This document shows positions 1 through 11,837 of a stretch of 64,000 nt of DNA, piece after piece. Position 1 is the first letter of the stretch. Each line of letters begins with the position of its first letter. The DNA lies in assembly GCA_963978545.1 (NCBI GenBank), contig OZ021724.1:24107933-24171932 (forward strand). The letters are read 5' to 3'. This DNA is from Linyphia triangularis. Its lineage: Eukaryota > Arthropoda > Arachnida > Araneae > Linyphiidae. The translations under genes were made by a program, and so were the position numbers. The notes beneath the pieces were generated by a model, which was given only the letters and a program-made list of their open reading frames with translations, was not told the DNA's origin and made no database searches.

Positions 1-57
1 TTAGAGATGTATGTTGAGCTGCACAACTGGCACTACATTCCAAACGCAGGTCTTCAT

Positions 58-1552
<1,495 letters not shown>

Positions 1553-2230
1553 AGCATTCGATAAAAAAAAAAAATTTGTTTGCATTTCTCCACTTTTTGA
1601 AACATCCTTATTTCAAAAAAGTGATCTAGAAAAAAAGGCATGTCTGTGTATACGTGGTCAGCATAACTCCCAAACAAACTGACCAACAATATTCAAATTT
1701 GTGTGCTGGCTAGTGGTAGTCATGGGACTTACCATTAAGGTTTTCGTAAAATTGCACATGCGTATAAGGTTAAAATCAGGAAAAATCGCAAAAAATAAAA
1801 AATTCTGGATCTTAAACGTTCTAATTTCTAAAACGGCTCTAACGCTTTTGATTAAAATCTGTGCTAATGCCTCTTAAGGTGTTCTGGTCGTCTCCACCTT
1901 CGAAATTTTCGTAGAAATCGAATAAAAGCATAAAAAGTTGAAAAATGAATGCCTTTAACACAGAACTCTCTCCCTTCGAGCATCGCCCATCAACGATTGA
2001 TTTTTTCAAGTGTCATGCACGAAAAAGGACAATGTAATATTTAGCAAATAATACGGCCAATCTCGCCCTCTTTGAGTCGTCCCCCCCCCCTCCCCTGTAA
2101 AAATTATTGTCAAAAATATCACCAAACTGGCCATTTTTATTTAAATGGGTGAGTCTATAACAGCTTACATTTTAATGCAATGACCAATATTATAGTGTAA
2201 CTGAAAGTTGTGCGATGTTCCACACACCTA
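1553..2230 (-). mobile_element. TAGGGGTG-family dispersed repeat, copy a
   Basis: Read on the minus strand, this begins TAGGTGTGTGGAACATCGCA and runs into the same landmarks as the copies at 4691, 5644 and 6553: a block around CAACTTTTTATGC, a block GGCATTAGCACAGATTTTAA, a block GTTATGCTGACCAC, and an A/T-rich end. It has no coding capacity that I can see. I do not recognise the superfamily. TAGGGG-type ends occur in some hAT elements, but no 8-bp target duplication was found. A 10-nt C run interrupts it at 2081-2090. Confidence 0.6.
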
Positions 2231-3398
2231 GTTTCATTTACATTTACTACTTTCAGTTTGCACGTTAGGAGGTATATTTAAAAATTTCAATGTAATCCTA
2301 CTGGAAATCAGGGGTGTAATGGAGAAGGAATGCGTGAGAAAGGCGATCCTTTACTTTTTTAGAAGGCACAACAGCGTTCCCTCACCTACTTTTTTTTTCT
2401 CTTTAATTTTTCATTACGTGTTACTAAATGCAAAGTCAAAAAAGAAAACGAAAAAGTTCTTCGTGAGAACATGCTGTCGTTTTCGATCTGCAACTTCAGA
2501 GCTGAGCAAGCAAGTTCAAGTATTTGAAAACACTTGAAAGATGTGCGGCCACACACCCATACGGTCATTCCATTAACAATCCGACACTACATTAACCCCC
2601 CCCCCCTCCTCATTCCCACTCCTACATGGTAATGAAATGTATTAAAAAGTCTTTTAATGTTTCAATGCTCCTTTATTAGAATTATGATTCATCCAATGCA
2701 GATTATCTTCTTCACCATCTGTATTTGTGGATGAATTCCAGACGTCAAAGTTGCATGACTCTTCATACACAAATTGACGCCAACTATCTCCATTTTTGAA
2801 GAACAAAACAATGATCTGGCACTTCTTTGCGCCCTTTCCTTGGAGAATGTTTATCTTCTAATTTTAACGAGAGCGCTAATCGATTTATCAACAAAAGTGA
2901 TGGTAACTTTTTTCTAAATTTTTTATATCACCCACGTGTTTTGAAATCACGGAATTATACATTTATATCGGCTTGCCAGATATTGGGAAAATCAAACTGA
3001 TGCGTTGTTTGAACATGAAAAAATATATTCAAAACAGTATTGATTTTGTAACTCCTCTTTACTTTAACTCAATATATAAAAATAATGGAAATGGGTGGCC
3101 TCAGGAAGGCGCATGGAAGGATGCTTTCATTCTCCTCGCTGATAGTTACTTAAATTTTTATAAAAGTGCAGTAAAGAGCAAAACTCACCGGAAAAAATAA
3201 ACTGTGTGTCATTTAGTAATAGATTTTATATTTGTCATTGTGAGAAGGAAAATAGTTTTGAAAAATCAAAGGTAGGCCAAAAAAAAAAAATCCTTGCAAC
3301 CTACAAATAATGCTGCCAAAACTCATGCTAATGAACCTATTCTTTTCCAAAAAGTGAAGGTATTCATATTTGCTTTGAGGTTATACATTTCACTTTAC
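2231..3398. other. Gene-free interval
   Basis: No gene or recognisable repeat is seen apart from an 11-nt C run at 2596-2606. Overlapping short open frames on both strands (2319-2568) look like chance. Confidence 0.5.
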
Positions 3399-3610
3399 TT
3401 AACCATTAGCACTCCAGTGGCGCCTCTCAGGCGCCACACGATTGGATGCGAAACCACGAGAGGACCATTAGGTGTGATGCTGAAATTCGATGCAAGGCCA
3501 ATGACTGTGTTTAGCTTCTATGAAGCAAATTCATAAACACCAGCCGAACCTAAAATGTCTCGAGTTGCTGATTTCTCCGCGCGAAAAAGGCCTGTAGTGC
3601 AAAGGGTTAA
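3399..3610 (-). mobile_element. piggyBac-like MITE (CCCTTTGCACTC family)
   Basis: A 212-bp block bounded by TTAA on both sides (3399-3402, 3607-3610), with imperfect terminal inverted repeats reading TTAACCATTAGCACTC and GTGCAAAGGGTTAA. The interior matches, in opposite orientation, the elements at 11838 and 17410: shared words include GGCGCC near one end, TGCAAGGCCAATGACTG, and CGCGAAAAAGGC near the other. TTAA targets with CCC-starting ends are the hallmark of the piggyBac superfamily. It carries no transposase. Confidence 0.8.
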
Positions 3611-4690
3611 TATAAAATTGCTAATGGTTTTGTTAATGGGTATAATACATCGAAATCGGGCTGTGAAATAGTAAGAAAGCAATTAAAATGTTTTTTAAAT
3701 TTCAAAAGTATATGGCTTTTCGGTTTGAGAATGAGAAAGCTTACATTTACAGTTACTTCACAGTTTATTCCAAAAATGTAGCAACAGTTCTTAATACAAA
3801 TCTTTTTCTCGAAGTTTAAAAAAAATCAACATTAAATACAGTGGTGGCGATAAGGGAAGGAAATTGCCCCGGATATTTTTTAAATTGTAGTGGTTTTGAT
3901 GACAATATCAGTATCATGTAAAGAAACCAAGAATGGTTCCAAGCAAATTTATACGTCTATTAAGTGATGAGTCTACATTTGGTTGGTTGTTTGTGCGCTC
4001 AACGGACTACTTTTATGTACAATGACGGCTAATCGTGACCTACAGTTTAACGTGGATTCCAAATCATAACGAGGTTGTGCAAAGCAAATTGTTAAAAAAT
4101 CCAGATAACTTAATAGTTTTCAAAAGATATTTAAATAAAAAAAAAAATTCTAAACATGCATGTTTTTCTTTTCAATTTTGAGGAGCTCATTATCTGTTTT
4201 GAGATTATTAATGTAAAATTAAGAAAGTTATTTATTCTTAGTTGTAATTTTCACTCCCTCCCCCCCCCCCCCCCCCACACACAGAAAAACACAAATGAGC
4301 AGTTCTTCCTGACACGTGCATCCGTAAATATCTTGCTTCTTCTATTTGTCCAGCAGCTGTTCTTTGAAACCACCTGCTGCACTCTTTGATAGCATGTGGT
4401 GTATCCAATGATGGATATTTACCAAGATCTTGGACCATGTTTCCTTAGAAGCGATTCGGATAGGGGGAAAACTGTATTTAAATAGAAAAATTACCAAAAT
4501 AAAGAAAAAAATAGGTTTGCAAGATGCAGAAAGACAAGATATAAATGTTGTTTTATTAAATCAAATTCTATAAAAAAAAATTCCAAGTAGGCAAAAAGTA
4601 TTATTAAAAAAAGTCCACATATTGAATGCATAGTGTAGAGTGGGAGAAGGGGAGGATTTTCGGGTGCGTGCCCCCTCCCCACAAAAAAAC
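3611..4690. other. Gene-free interval with 17-nt C run
   Basis: No gene or familiar repeat is seen. The longest C homopolymer of the window lies at 4260-4276 and produces spurious poly-Pro and poly-Gly open frames. Confidence 0.5.
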
Positions 4691-4969
4691 TAGGGGTGTG
4701 GAACATCGCACAACTTTCAATTACACTATAATACTGATGTCAGTTGTGTCATTTACTGTTTTTATAATTTTATCATTCAATTAGAAAAAAGACCAGTTTG
4801 GCGATATATTTTTCAATAATTCTTATATTATCCTTTTTTATAAGTGAAGCTGAAGAGAGGAGTAAAATTATGGTTGATGAGGTATGTTCAAGGAAAGAGA
4901 ACTCTTTGTTGTTCAAGACAATCGTTTTTCAACTTTTTACGCCACTAAAGTATTTTTACGGGAATTACG

Positions 4970-5147
4970 GTTGGTTTTTTTCAGATTATCTGGCGCCGTC
5001 AGCAACACGAGGGCTATAATGCGCCGAAACATTCGTCATTTGACAAGCCAACATACATTTACGAGCACCCATGCCTTACACGGGACTCGAACCCGCAACC
5101 TCGTGGTCTAGAAGCTAGCACGCTAACCACTATACCGTTTGATCGGC
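4970..5147 (-). mobile_element. tRNA-derived SINE, family A (copy 1)
   Basis: On the minus strand it reads as a tRNA-like head: GCCGATCAAACGGTATAGTGG with box A TAGTGGTTAGCGTG, box B GGTTCGAGTCCCG, then GTAAGGCATGGGTG, a body ending in the GGCGCCAGATAATCTG block and a CAACC-type tail. Eight copies in this window define the family. It is inserted in TAGGGGTG copy b. Confidence 0.9.
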
Positions 5148-5159
5148 CGTGAATTATCG

Positions 5160-5557
5160 GCCGCATTACCACAGCTATTTTGAACAAAATCGTTAGAGCC
5201 GTTTTTTAGCAATTACTGAAAAACATGATTTTTTCAATGGCAGCTACCTTATGCGCATGCGCGTTTTTGACGAAAACCTTAACTGTAAATCCCTGTACCA
5301 TCACCAACCAGCACACCAAATTTGAACATCGTAAGTCTATTTGTTCGGAAGTTATGCTGACCACTACACACACAGACATTTTTTCTGGATCACTTTTTTG
5401 AAATCAGGATGGTACAGGGACTTACCATTAAAGTTTTCGTCAAAAAACGCGCATGCGCATAAGATAGCTGCTATTGAAAAAATCATGTTATTTAGTAATT
5501 GCTAAAAAACGGCTCTAACGATTTTGTTCAAAATCGCTGTGATAATGCCACCTTAAA
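5160..5557. repeat. Fold-back (inverted repeat) inside copy b
   Basis: Left arm about 5163-5300 and right arm about 5412-5557 are reverse complements with few mismatches. Both contain AAAATCGTTAGAGCCG and the word ATGCGCATGCGCG in inverse orientation. The spacer of about 110 bp includes GTTATGCTGACCACTAC. The RNA or single strand would form a long hairpin. Confidence 0.8.
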
Positions 5558-5643
5558 GTGTTTTTTTTTTTTTTTTTTTTTTTTTGACTGAATATTATAC
5601 TTTCATTACCTTATGTAATACATATGATTAATTGAAAGTAAAC

Positions 5644-6029
5644 TAGGGGTGTATAACATCGCACAACTTTCAATTGCACTCTATAACATTGATCAATGCT
5701 GGAAAATTTAACATGGTGTGTATTTTTACTCATTTAAATAAAGATGTCCAGTTTGGCGATTAATTTTAACATGAGAAAAAAAATCCCGCCAAAATGGCAA
5801 AATTGGTGGGTTTTATTTGATAGACATTACTTGTCCTTGCTTGTGCGTGAAACAAAAAAAAAATTGTTAAAGGGCGATGCTCAAGGACAGAGTGCTCTGT
5901 ATCAGAGTCCCCTAATTTTAAATCAGGATGTTCAAAACTTAGAGAAATGCGAAAAAAAATCGAATTTTTTTTTACCTAATACGATACTTTCATTACCTTA
6001 TGTATACCTATGGGTAATTGAAAGTAAAA
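5644..6029 (+). mobile_element. TAGGGGTG-family dispersed repeat, copy c (internally deleted)
   Basis: Begins TAGGGGTGTATAACATCGCA and ends with the same CTTTCATTACC...GGTAATTGAAAGTAAA terminus as copy b. It lacks the middle section with the GTTAGAGCCG blocks. It abuts copy b head-to-tail. The 96-residue open frame across it has no recognisable domain. Confidence 0.55.
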
Positions 6030-6552
6030 AATAAAATAAATTGTTTCATGTGTTCAAATTGAAAACACCTAACAGTTTTTTTATGACCAAATAAACATTT
6101 TAATAAATTCTTTCGTTAAAATGTTAAAATGGAGACGTACATAAAATGTCTTCTTTGACATCTTCTGTACCATGCACTTTCACGTTTAAACCCCCCCCCC
6201 CCCCCGTTAAAGCTACGTCAGGTTTTTGCCACGTACACTTCCTGAAAATTAGTTAATGAAAATGTTTTTAAAATTCAAAAATAAAAAATAAAAAAATTCA
6301 AATCTAATATAATTTGAAATTTTTGTTTTTAGCCTCTTTTTGATTTTCTTAGTCAAAGAGTAGAAGTTCTGTTTTCGGAATTTGTGATAAACAAAAATCG
6401 AAAAGCGAAAAGATCAAATATATATCTACCACAATTACGATGTTTATAAAACAGACTAATATAAGTACTAAATTTTTAATGTCATTTTGCATTCCAAGAG
6501 CTATATTTTTTAATTTGTATTATTTTTTAGTTTGTCTAAGCAGTAGCAAAAC
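6030..6552. other. Gene-free interval
   Basis: AT-rich, with a 15-nt C run at 6191-6205. Nothing else is recognised. Confidence 0.5.
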
Positions 6553-6925
6553 TAGGGGTGTGGAACATCGCACAAATTTCAATTACACTATATTACTAAT
6601 GTGGATTTGCGTCATTTACCTTTTTTATATTTCCATCGTTCGTTTAGAAAAAAATGGCCAGAAAAATATTTTTTGCGATAATTGTAATATATGTATTTTT
6701 TTTAGAAAAAGAAAAAAGAAAAAAAACTTTGCTAAAATGGAAATTTTGGCAATATACTTTTCGATAATTCTTATATTATCATTTCTTATAAGTCACCCTG
6801 AGAAGAGGAGAAAAATCGATCGTTCATAAGCCATATTCAAGTAAAGAGAAATCCGTGTTAAAGGCATTCGTTTTGCAACTTTTTACGCCCTTAAAGCATT
6901 TTTACGAGAATTTCTATGGTGGGGA
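6553..6925 (+). mobile_element. TAGGGGTG-family dispersed repeat, copy d (truncated)
   Basis: Begins TAGGGGTGTGGAACATCGCA, shares TTCGATAATTCTTATATTATC with copy b and the CAACTTTTTACGCCC block, then stops near GAATTTCTATGG. The right terminus is missing. Confidence 0.55.
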
Positions 6926-7281
6926 TGTTTAGAAGATTGCGTGCCGCCACGAGCCGACGTGTATCGAGCCAACAGGGTAAAATTGTACCAATAGCGCACA
7001 AACACCTGTTTATAAGGGGAAGGAAATCCTCGACAAGGTACATGGTACCACGAGTGCACAAACTGTAGTTTGTCAAGGGCTCACTTCTTCATTTCCCAGG
7101 AGCGAACAAAAACAGATTTATTTTACTAAGTAAAGGATTGGTTTTCTTTATTTTAAAGAGCCAAATCTCCAAAACTGTATTTTTTTGTGGCTAAATGTGT
7201 TTCTCAGTGTATGCAGTACATATTAATAGAACTTACAAAGCCAAAATACGCATTTTTATGTTTTTGTCAGATACTAGGTTT

Positions 7282-7523
7282 TTAACCCTTTTCACTCGTA
7301 TGTCCCCGTATGGGGGACATATCTCGTTTTACCATCGCGCTCGTATGTTCCCGTACAGGGGACATCGCATCTGTATTGGGCAAACAGAGATAACTTAACC
7401 AAAACATTTCTGTTCGAAGTATTTCTAAGATGATTTGCTTTGGTGGAAGTGCCGGCGTTACGTTTCGCCCCTAAATATTGTTTATATAGTTTGTTCATAT
7501 TATTACATTTCTTAGATTTTTAA
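7282..7523 (+). mobile_element. piggyBac-like MITE, CACTCGTATGTCCC type (copy 1)
   Basis: TTAACCCTTTTCACTCG at the left and TTAA at 7520 at the right. The interior carries short internal palindromes built on GTCCCCGTATGGGGGAC and TTCCCGTACAGGGGAC. An inverted, largely co-linear copy lies at 35736-35976, sharing TTAGGGGCGAAACG and the CACCAAAGCAAATC region. It is non-coding and TTAA-flanked. Confidence 0.75.
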
Positions 7524-8197
7524 CCTTTTGCACCAGCAGCTCAGCCCTAGTTTTACCCTTTCGCCAGTAAATTTCAACAAACCCAACCGTTGACTAACTC
7601 TCCTTATCGCTCCTTTCAAGTGGCGCAGAAAAGTGCTCGGACCGTCGTGAACCAACACTTCTCATGTTCTCTTTTGACACAAAACCCGCTGAAATGATTT
7701 TTTTTATATATATTTTGGTAATTTTACCATATTTTGATTTGATTTCTTGTGCCCTTTCAAGAGAAAACTTCAGGGAAACATGCATTTTTCAAAAAGTTGT
7801 GCTGCAAAAAGTTAATTCTCCGTAATCACTAATAAACTTTAATGTCTCCTGAGAGGGCACATCCGAGTGATATGCTAGATTACGATGTCCCCTGAGAGGG
7901 GACAGCGGAACGCAAAGGGTTAATGCGGTGTAGTGTAATATACTTAAGTATTCTTAGTAGTTTCAATAAATTATTTTGACACGTTGAAAAATAAAATATT
8001 ATGCGGCCACATTCCCATCCTAGGTCAAGGGGTATATTCAGGGGCTATATTTTTAAATTTTTGATTTAAAGATGATAAACCTTCTAGTTAAATTGGAACA
8101 CATTTCCACCAAAAAAATTCATCTTGATTGAACATGAAAAAAAATTCCGAGTTATTTGTTAACTTTCTAAAGCCTAATTATGAGTGCAAAGGGTTAA
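7520..8197 (+). mobile_element. Nested piggyBac-like MITE termini
   Basis: From the TTAA shared with the previous element (7520-7523) the sequence opens TTAACCTTTTGCACC. GCAAAGGGTTAA endings follow at 7920-7923 and GAGTGCAAAGGGTTAA at 8194-8197. Palindromic GTCCCCTGAGAGGGGAC lies at 7887-7902. I read this as two TTAA elements in tandem or nested; which start belongs to which end is not resolved. The GAGAGG motif near an end resembles the 3399 and 17410 elements. Confidence 0.55.
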
Positions 8198-8964
8198 ATA
8201 TGACAGCCGATTTATATTTCTTATGATGATTATGTTCTGTTTAAATTAGAGGTTTCATTCCGTTGCATTTTTGTGGCTTATTTTAAATTCTGGTAAGCTT
8301 TTGGTTTTTATATGTTTAGTTTGATTGCTTCTTTTCGAGTTCCGCATTTTCACTTTGTTCTGCATTATTGTAAATTTTACATTTGCCAATAAAATAGCCT
8401 GCACGTTTGCAGTTTTACATGAATGTTCATCTTTTAATACAATCAGAATGCGACATTTTTATACTTACCATCCCCATTGTTCTTAATTTTAAATTCACCA
8501 CCTCACTTATCTATTTTATATCAAATGGAACATATCCACCATATTATACAAAACAGATACAGTGGGTAAAAAAGTTTCCGTACGAAAGCCAAAGTTACAA
8601 ATAAATTAGCATAATTTCTACTCTTTTACATCATATCTTCAGTAATTGCTGAAATATGTTTAATTTAGTTATTTAAAATAAGTTTATAATAAATGTCTTG
8701 TTTTACAAAACGCAGCAAGTATTTAAATTGAAATGTTTAGGAGATGTTGCTAATTGCCTTGTAGTTTAATTTTTTTTGTTTATTAATTTTAACTTGTAGT
8801 TGATTGTTTTAAAACGGAGTTCCTAAACCTATTCTTGAATTGGTGATTCAGTTATGAAATGTTGTATTATCTATGAAAAAAATTGGCAAAATCTTTAAGA
8901 TATTGAAGTATAAAGTACAATATATTATTGAAAGACACCGTGAGTTTCAAACCTTTGAGGATAG

Positions 8965-9141
8965 TTGGTTGTATTCAGATTATCTGGCGCCGTCAGCAAC
9001 ACGAGGGCTATAATGCGCCGAAACATTTCGTCATTAGACAAGCCAACATACATTTACAAACACCCATGCCAACACGGGACTCGAACCCGCAACCTCGCGG
9101 TCCAGAAGCTAGCACGCTAACCACTATACCGTTTGGTCGGC
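8965..9141 (-). mobile_element. tRNA-derived SINE, family A (copy 2), with target duplication
   Basis: The full family A sequence in minus orientation, bounded by a 14-bp direct repeat ACCTTTGAGGATAG (8951-8964 and 9142-9155). Removing the insert plus one repeat restores co-linearity with the right arm of the Tc1 fold-back, which has no SINE. Box B reads GGTTCGAGTCCCG on the minus strand. Confidence 0.95.
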
Positions 9142-9223
9142 ACCTTTGAGGATAGAGATCGATCCAAAAGATCTTCAAAGCTAAAACGCTTTCATAAAAG
9201 AAATATTCAATTGCAATGTTCAA

Positions 9224-9797
9224 GATGATCCGCGAATAAGTGCACCTCAAGTCGCACATGGCTTAAAAATTGACAAAAACATTGAAATGACATCTCAAAC
9301 GGTAAGAAATGTTATTAAAAAAGCTGGTCTGAATGGATTCGCAGCCCGTAAGAAACATTATATAAGTGCCTATAACAGAAAAAAAGCGCATCGATTTTAC
9401 AGTCTTTTTTAGTGATGAATTAAAATTAAATATCCAAGGGTCAGATAATCGAGTTATGATCAGGAAAAAACTAAATCAACAAATGCTAACTTATAATTTA
9501 TGTGGAACTGCCAAACACGGTGGAGGAGGCGTTATGGTGTGGGGGTGTATGAGAGCTGCTGGTGTAGGCAAGTCTAGGTACGTGTATCTTGAAATTCCAA
9601 CGCAAAATGTCTTAACCAGTGCACATAAATTGTCACTTGGGAATTGTCTTCAATGTTTTTATCAATTCTTAAGCCATGTGCGACATCAGGTGCACTTACT
9701 CGCGGATTATATTGAACCTTACAGTAGTATATTTCTTTTATGCAAGCGTTTTAGCTTTGAAGATCTTCCGAATCAAACTCTATCCTCAAAAGTTTGA
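9224..9797 (+). pseudogene. Tc1-type transposase remnant
   Basis: Frame 2 from 9224 reads DDPRISAPQVAHGLKIDKNI and on to TVRNVIKKAGLNGF, the helix-turn-helix DNA-binding half of Tc1 transposases. A frameshift near 9370 leads into the frame of 9366-9797, which reads FSDELKLNIQGSDNR and KHGGGGVMVWGCM. These match the first catalytic Asp block and the GGG-SVMVWG signature of the DD34E family. The region between these parts is shortened. After MRAAGVGK the frame enters antisense 5' sequence of the right arm, so the second Asp and the Glu are absent. It cannot encode an active enzyme. Confidence 0.88.
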
Positions 9798-10287
9798 AGC
9801 TCACGGTGTCTTTCAATAATATATTGTACTATAGACTTCAATATATTGAAGATTTCGAAATTTTTTTTCGTAGATAATCCAACATTTCATAACTGAATCA
9901 CCAATTCAAGAATAGGTTTAGGAACTCCGTTTTAAAACAATCAGCTACAAGTTAAAATTAAAAAATTGCTGCTATCATGTCTTCATGACACTTGCGAACA
10001 CTTCAGTTTTAAAAATTTACTGCAAGCCTATTGCGGAAGACGTCAGAATTAATTTTCATAGGACGTACGGAAACTTTTTTGGCATGGCACTTAGCAACAT
10101 CTCCTAAATATTTCAATTTAAATACTTGCTGCGTTTTGTAAAACCAGACATTTATTATAAACTTATTTTAAATAACTAAATTAAACATATTTCAGTAGTT
10201 ACTGACGATATGAAGTAAAAGAGTAGAAATTATGCTAATTTATTTGTAACTTTGGCTTTCGTACGGAAACTTTTTTTACCCGCTGTA

Positions 10288-11157
10288 TGTAAGATGGTGT
10301 ATGGACATATCCATTTATATTAAAGGGATATCATAAGTTTGATGGAAATATTGAAAAAATAAGAATATCCAACGGATGAAATTTTGTTTCAAAAATATTT
10401 ATAGTAGCTTTAAAAAAAAATGCTTTGGTTTACCTTCACAAGTTTTTACATGAATGTTTTTAAGTTGTTGTAACCTTGTTCTTTCTCGTTTATTTTGAGG
10501 CTAAATTTAGCTTCGAATACTAGCGAAAATGCTTCTTATTTGTAGGTATGCGTGGATTCAAAATCAGAGACCTCTTTGAATTGCGTCTGAAAGAATGTTC
10601 TAATAATGATAAATTCAAAGCAATTTTTAGTCACATATGTAAAACTGTTGGGGAAATTATAAATTTTTCGATTGAGAATAATATAAAACAAAATTAGACG
10701 CGTGTACAGCCTTTTTTGAAGTTTCAAACAAGTCTAATTAATTCATCCACATAAGGGCATTCAAGGATTCCGTTTTACAAAAAATCAAGCAGATCGAAAA
10801 GGAGAGATGCCTTTCAGTTATTGAATGAAAAAAATTTGATTCTTCTATAGTTATATAAGTTGCTATTATGGCGACAAACAAAAGAGGCTATTATTATTTG
10901 GCAGCAATTTTAAAAAGAAGTTAACTTATGTCCATCACCTACTAAAATGAAGAAAAAAAATTTTAACAACGTGCACAAATTTAAACTTTTTAATCACTTT
11001 GAATCAAAAATAGTGGCTAAATTAGCACTTTTTCGAGAGGAATGCGGAAAAGTAACTTTTTCGCACTAGTGTGGAAAAAAAACTTTCTCTCACGCCTCGT
11101 ATAAGAAAATGTAAAATATTTATTTATTAATTAAAAAAAATTAATTAAAAATTTTAA
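10288..11157. other. Gene-free interval
   Basis: AT-rich. The minus-strand open frame at 10536-10727 has no recognisable feature. No repeat is identified. Confidence 0.5.
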
Positions 11158-11158
11158 A

Positions 11159-11361
11159 TTCTGTTTTTCAAAAGACCAATTAGAAGGCTAGAACTACTTA
11201 TGTTGAAAATTTCAGAACTGTAACCCTATTAAAAGTCATTTTATAAAAAATGTTTTTAATTAATTAAGAAAATTTATTAAAAAATAACTAATTAAAATTT
11301 TAACGTTCTGTTTTTCAAAAGTCCAATTAGAAGGCTAAGACTACTTATGTTGAAAATTTCA
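11159..11361 (+). repeat. Tandem duplication of about 147 bp
   Basis: TTCTGTTTTTCAAAAG...TTAGAAGGCTA...CTACTTATGTTGAAAATTTCA occurs at 11159-11214 and again at about 11306-11361. Each copy is preceded by a run of TTAATTAA-like sequence, so the repeated unit is about 147 bp. Confidence 0.75.
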
Positions 11362-11448
11362 TCTCCACTTGTATATCTCTATGATATGTATCTCTACGGA
11401 TATGTACCTCGTTAAGGAAAGTCTTTCAAATGGAAACTTTAATATTAA

Positions 11449-11586
11449 ATTTTCGAAAACACGGAAAGTGTTCGACAGGCAGCTCAAGAAATTGCGGAGC
11501 ATAAGGCGAGGCTCGATTCTGAAGTATCTCGCATGTTAAGTGAGGATTCTTCCCTTAATACAAGTAACTTGCCTTTAATGCCCATC
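11449..11586 (+). other. Coding-like fragment of unknown origin
   Basis: One frame reads RQAAQEIAEHKARLDSEVSR followed by MLSEDSSLNTSNLPLMPI. Its charged, helix-like composition and less AT-rich codons stand out from the flanks. It follows an in-frame stop at 11446 and runs directly into a SINE at 11589. No convincing splice acceptor precedes it; weak donors could be GTGAGG (11540) or GTAACT (11564). It may be a captured exon, a pseudogene fragment or chance. I do not recognise the protein. Confidence 0.3.
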
Positions 11587-11588
11587 TT

Positions 11589-11745
11589 ATGGCTGCGTGG
11601 ATAGCGCTCTGGCCTCGCATGCAAAAAGTGCAGGGTTAGGCATGGATGTTCGTTGTGGTTCGAAATCTACGTTAAGCTGTAGGTCCCGGCCTGATTAGTC
11701 GTTATTGTGCATAGAAATAGGTCGTTGATCGTACAAACCAACCAA
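11589..11745 (+). mobile_element. tRNA-derived SINE, family B (copy 1, box B deleted)
   Basis: Matches the full-length copy at 38414: ATGGCTGCGTGGATAGCGCT head, GGTTAGGCATGGATGTTCGT, GTAGGTCCCGGCCTGATTAG and a TACAAACCAACC tail. The GTTCGAATCCCG box B is missing by a clean internal deletion between CAG and GGTTAGG. Confidence 0.85.
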
Positions 11746-11837
11746 TCTGCTCTTAGTAGTTCTGAAGTGTATCCCTTATACTTTGCGCAATAGAACGAAT
11801 AATAGAATCTATATTTACATCTGAGACTACGTAAATT

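Larger units (their letters stand above)
4691..5641 (+). mobile_element. TAGGGGTG-family dispersed repeat, copy b (longest)
   Basis: Starts TAGGGGTGTGGAACATCGCA and ends near the imperfect palindrome CTTTCATTACC...GTAATTGAAAGT-like at 5600-5641. The subterminal CAACTTTCAATTAC at the left is the inverse of the GTAATTGAAAGT-like right end, so the family has subterminal inverted repeats. It is interrupted by a SINE (4970-5147) and contains an internal fold-back (5160-5557) and a 25-nt T run (5561-5585). Copy c begins two bases after its end, in the same orientation. Confidence 0.6.
8560..10285 (+). mobile_element. Tc1-type DNA transposon converted to a large fold-back
   Basis: Flanked by TA on each side (8558-8559, 10286-10287) with ends CAGTGGGTAAAAAAGTTTCC and its inverse. 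Homology between the arms runs far beyond a normal TIR: left arm 8560 to about 9287 and right arm about 9650-10285 are inverse copies. The right arm reproduces the start of the transposase coding region in antisense (shared word GTGCGACATC/CACATGGCTTAA-type block). The right arm also keeps an inner CGTACGGAAACTTTTTT at 10064-10080, about 200 bp from the outer copy, consistent with an IR/DR layout; the left arm has lost it. A SINE sits in the left arm only. Confidence 0.9.

Noticed and set aside
5053..5147. Possible functional tRNA genes at box A/box B sites
   Set aside because: All such sites lie in multi-copy SINEs with identical non-tRNA 3' bodies, CAACC tails and target duplications; no clean acceptor and anticodon stems.
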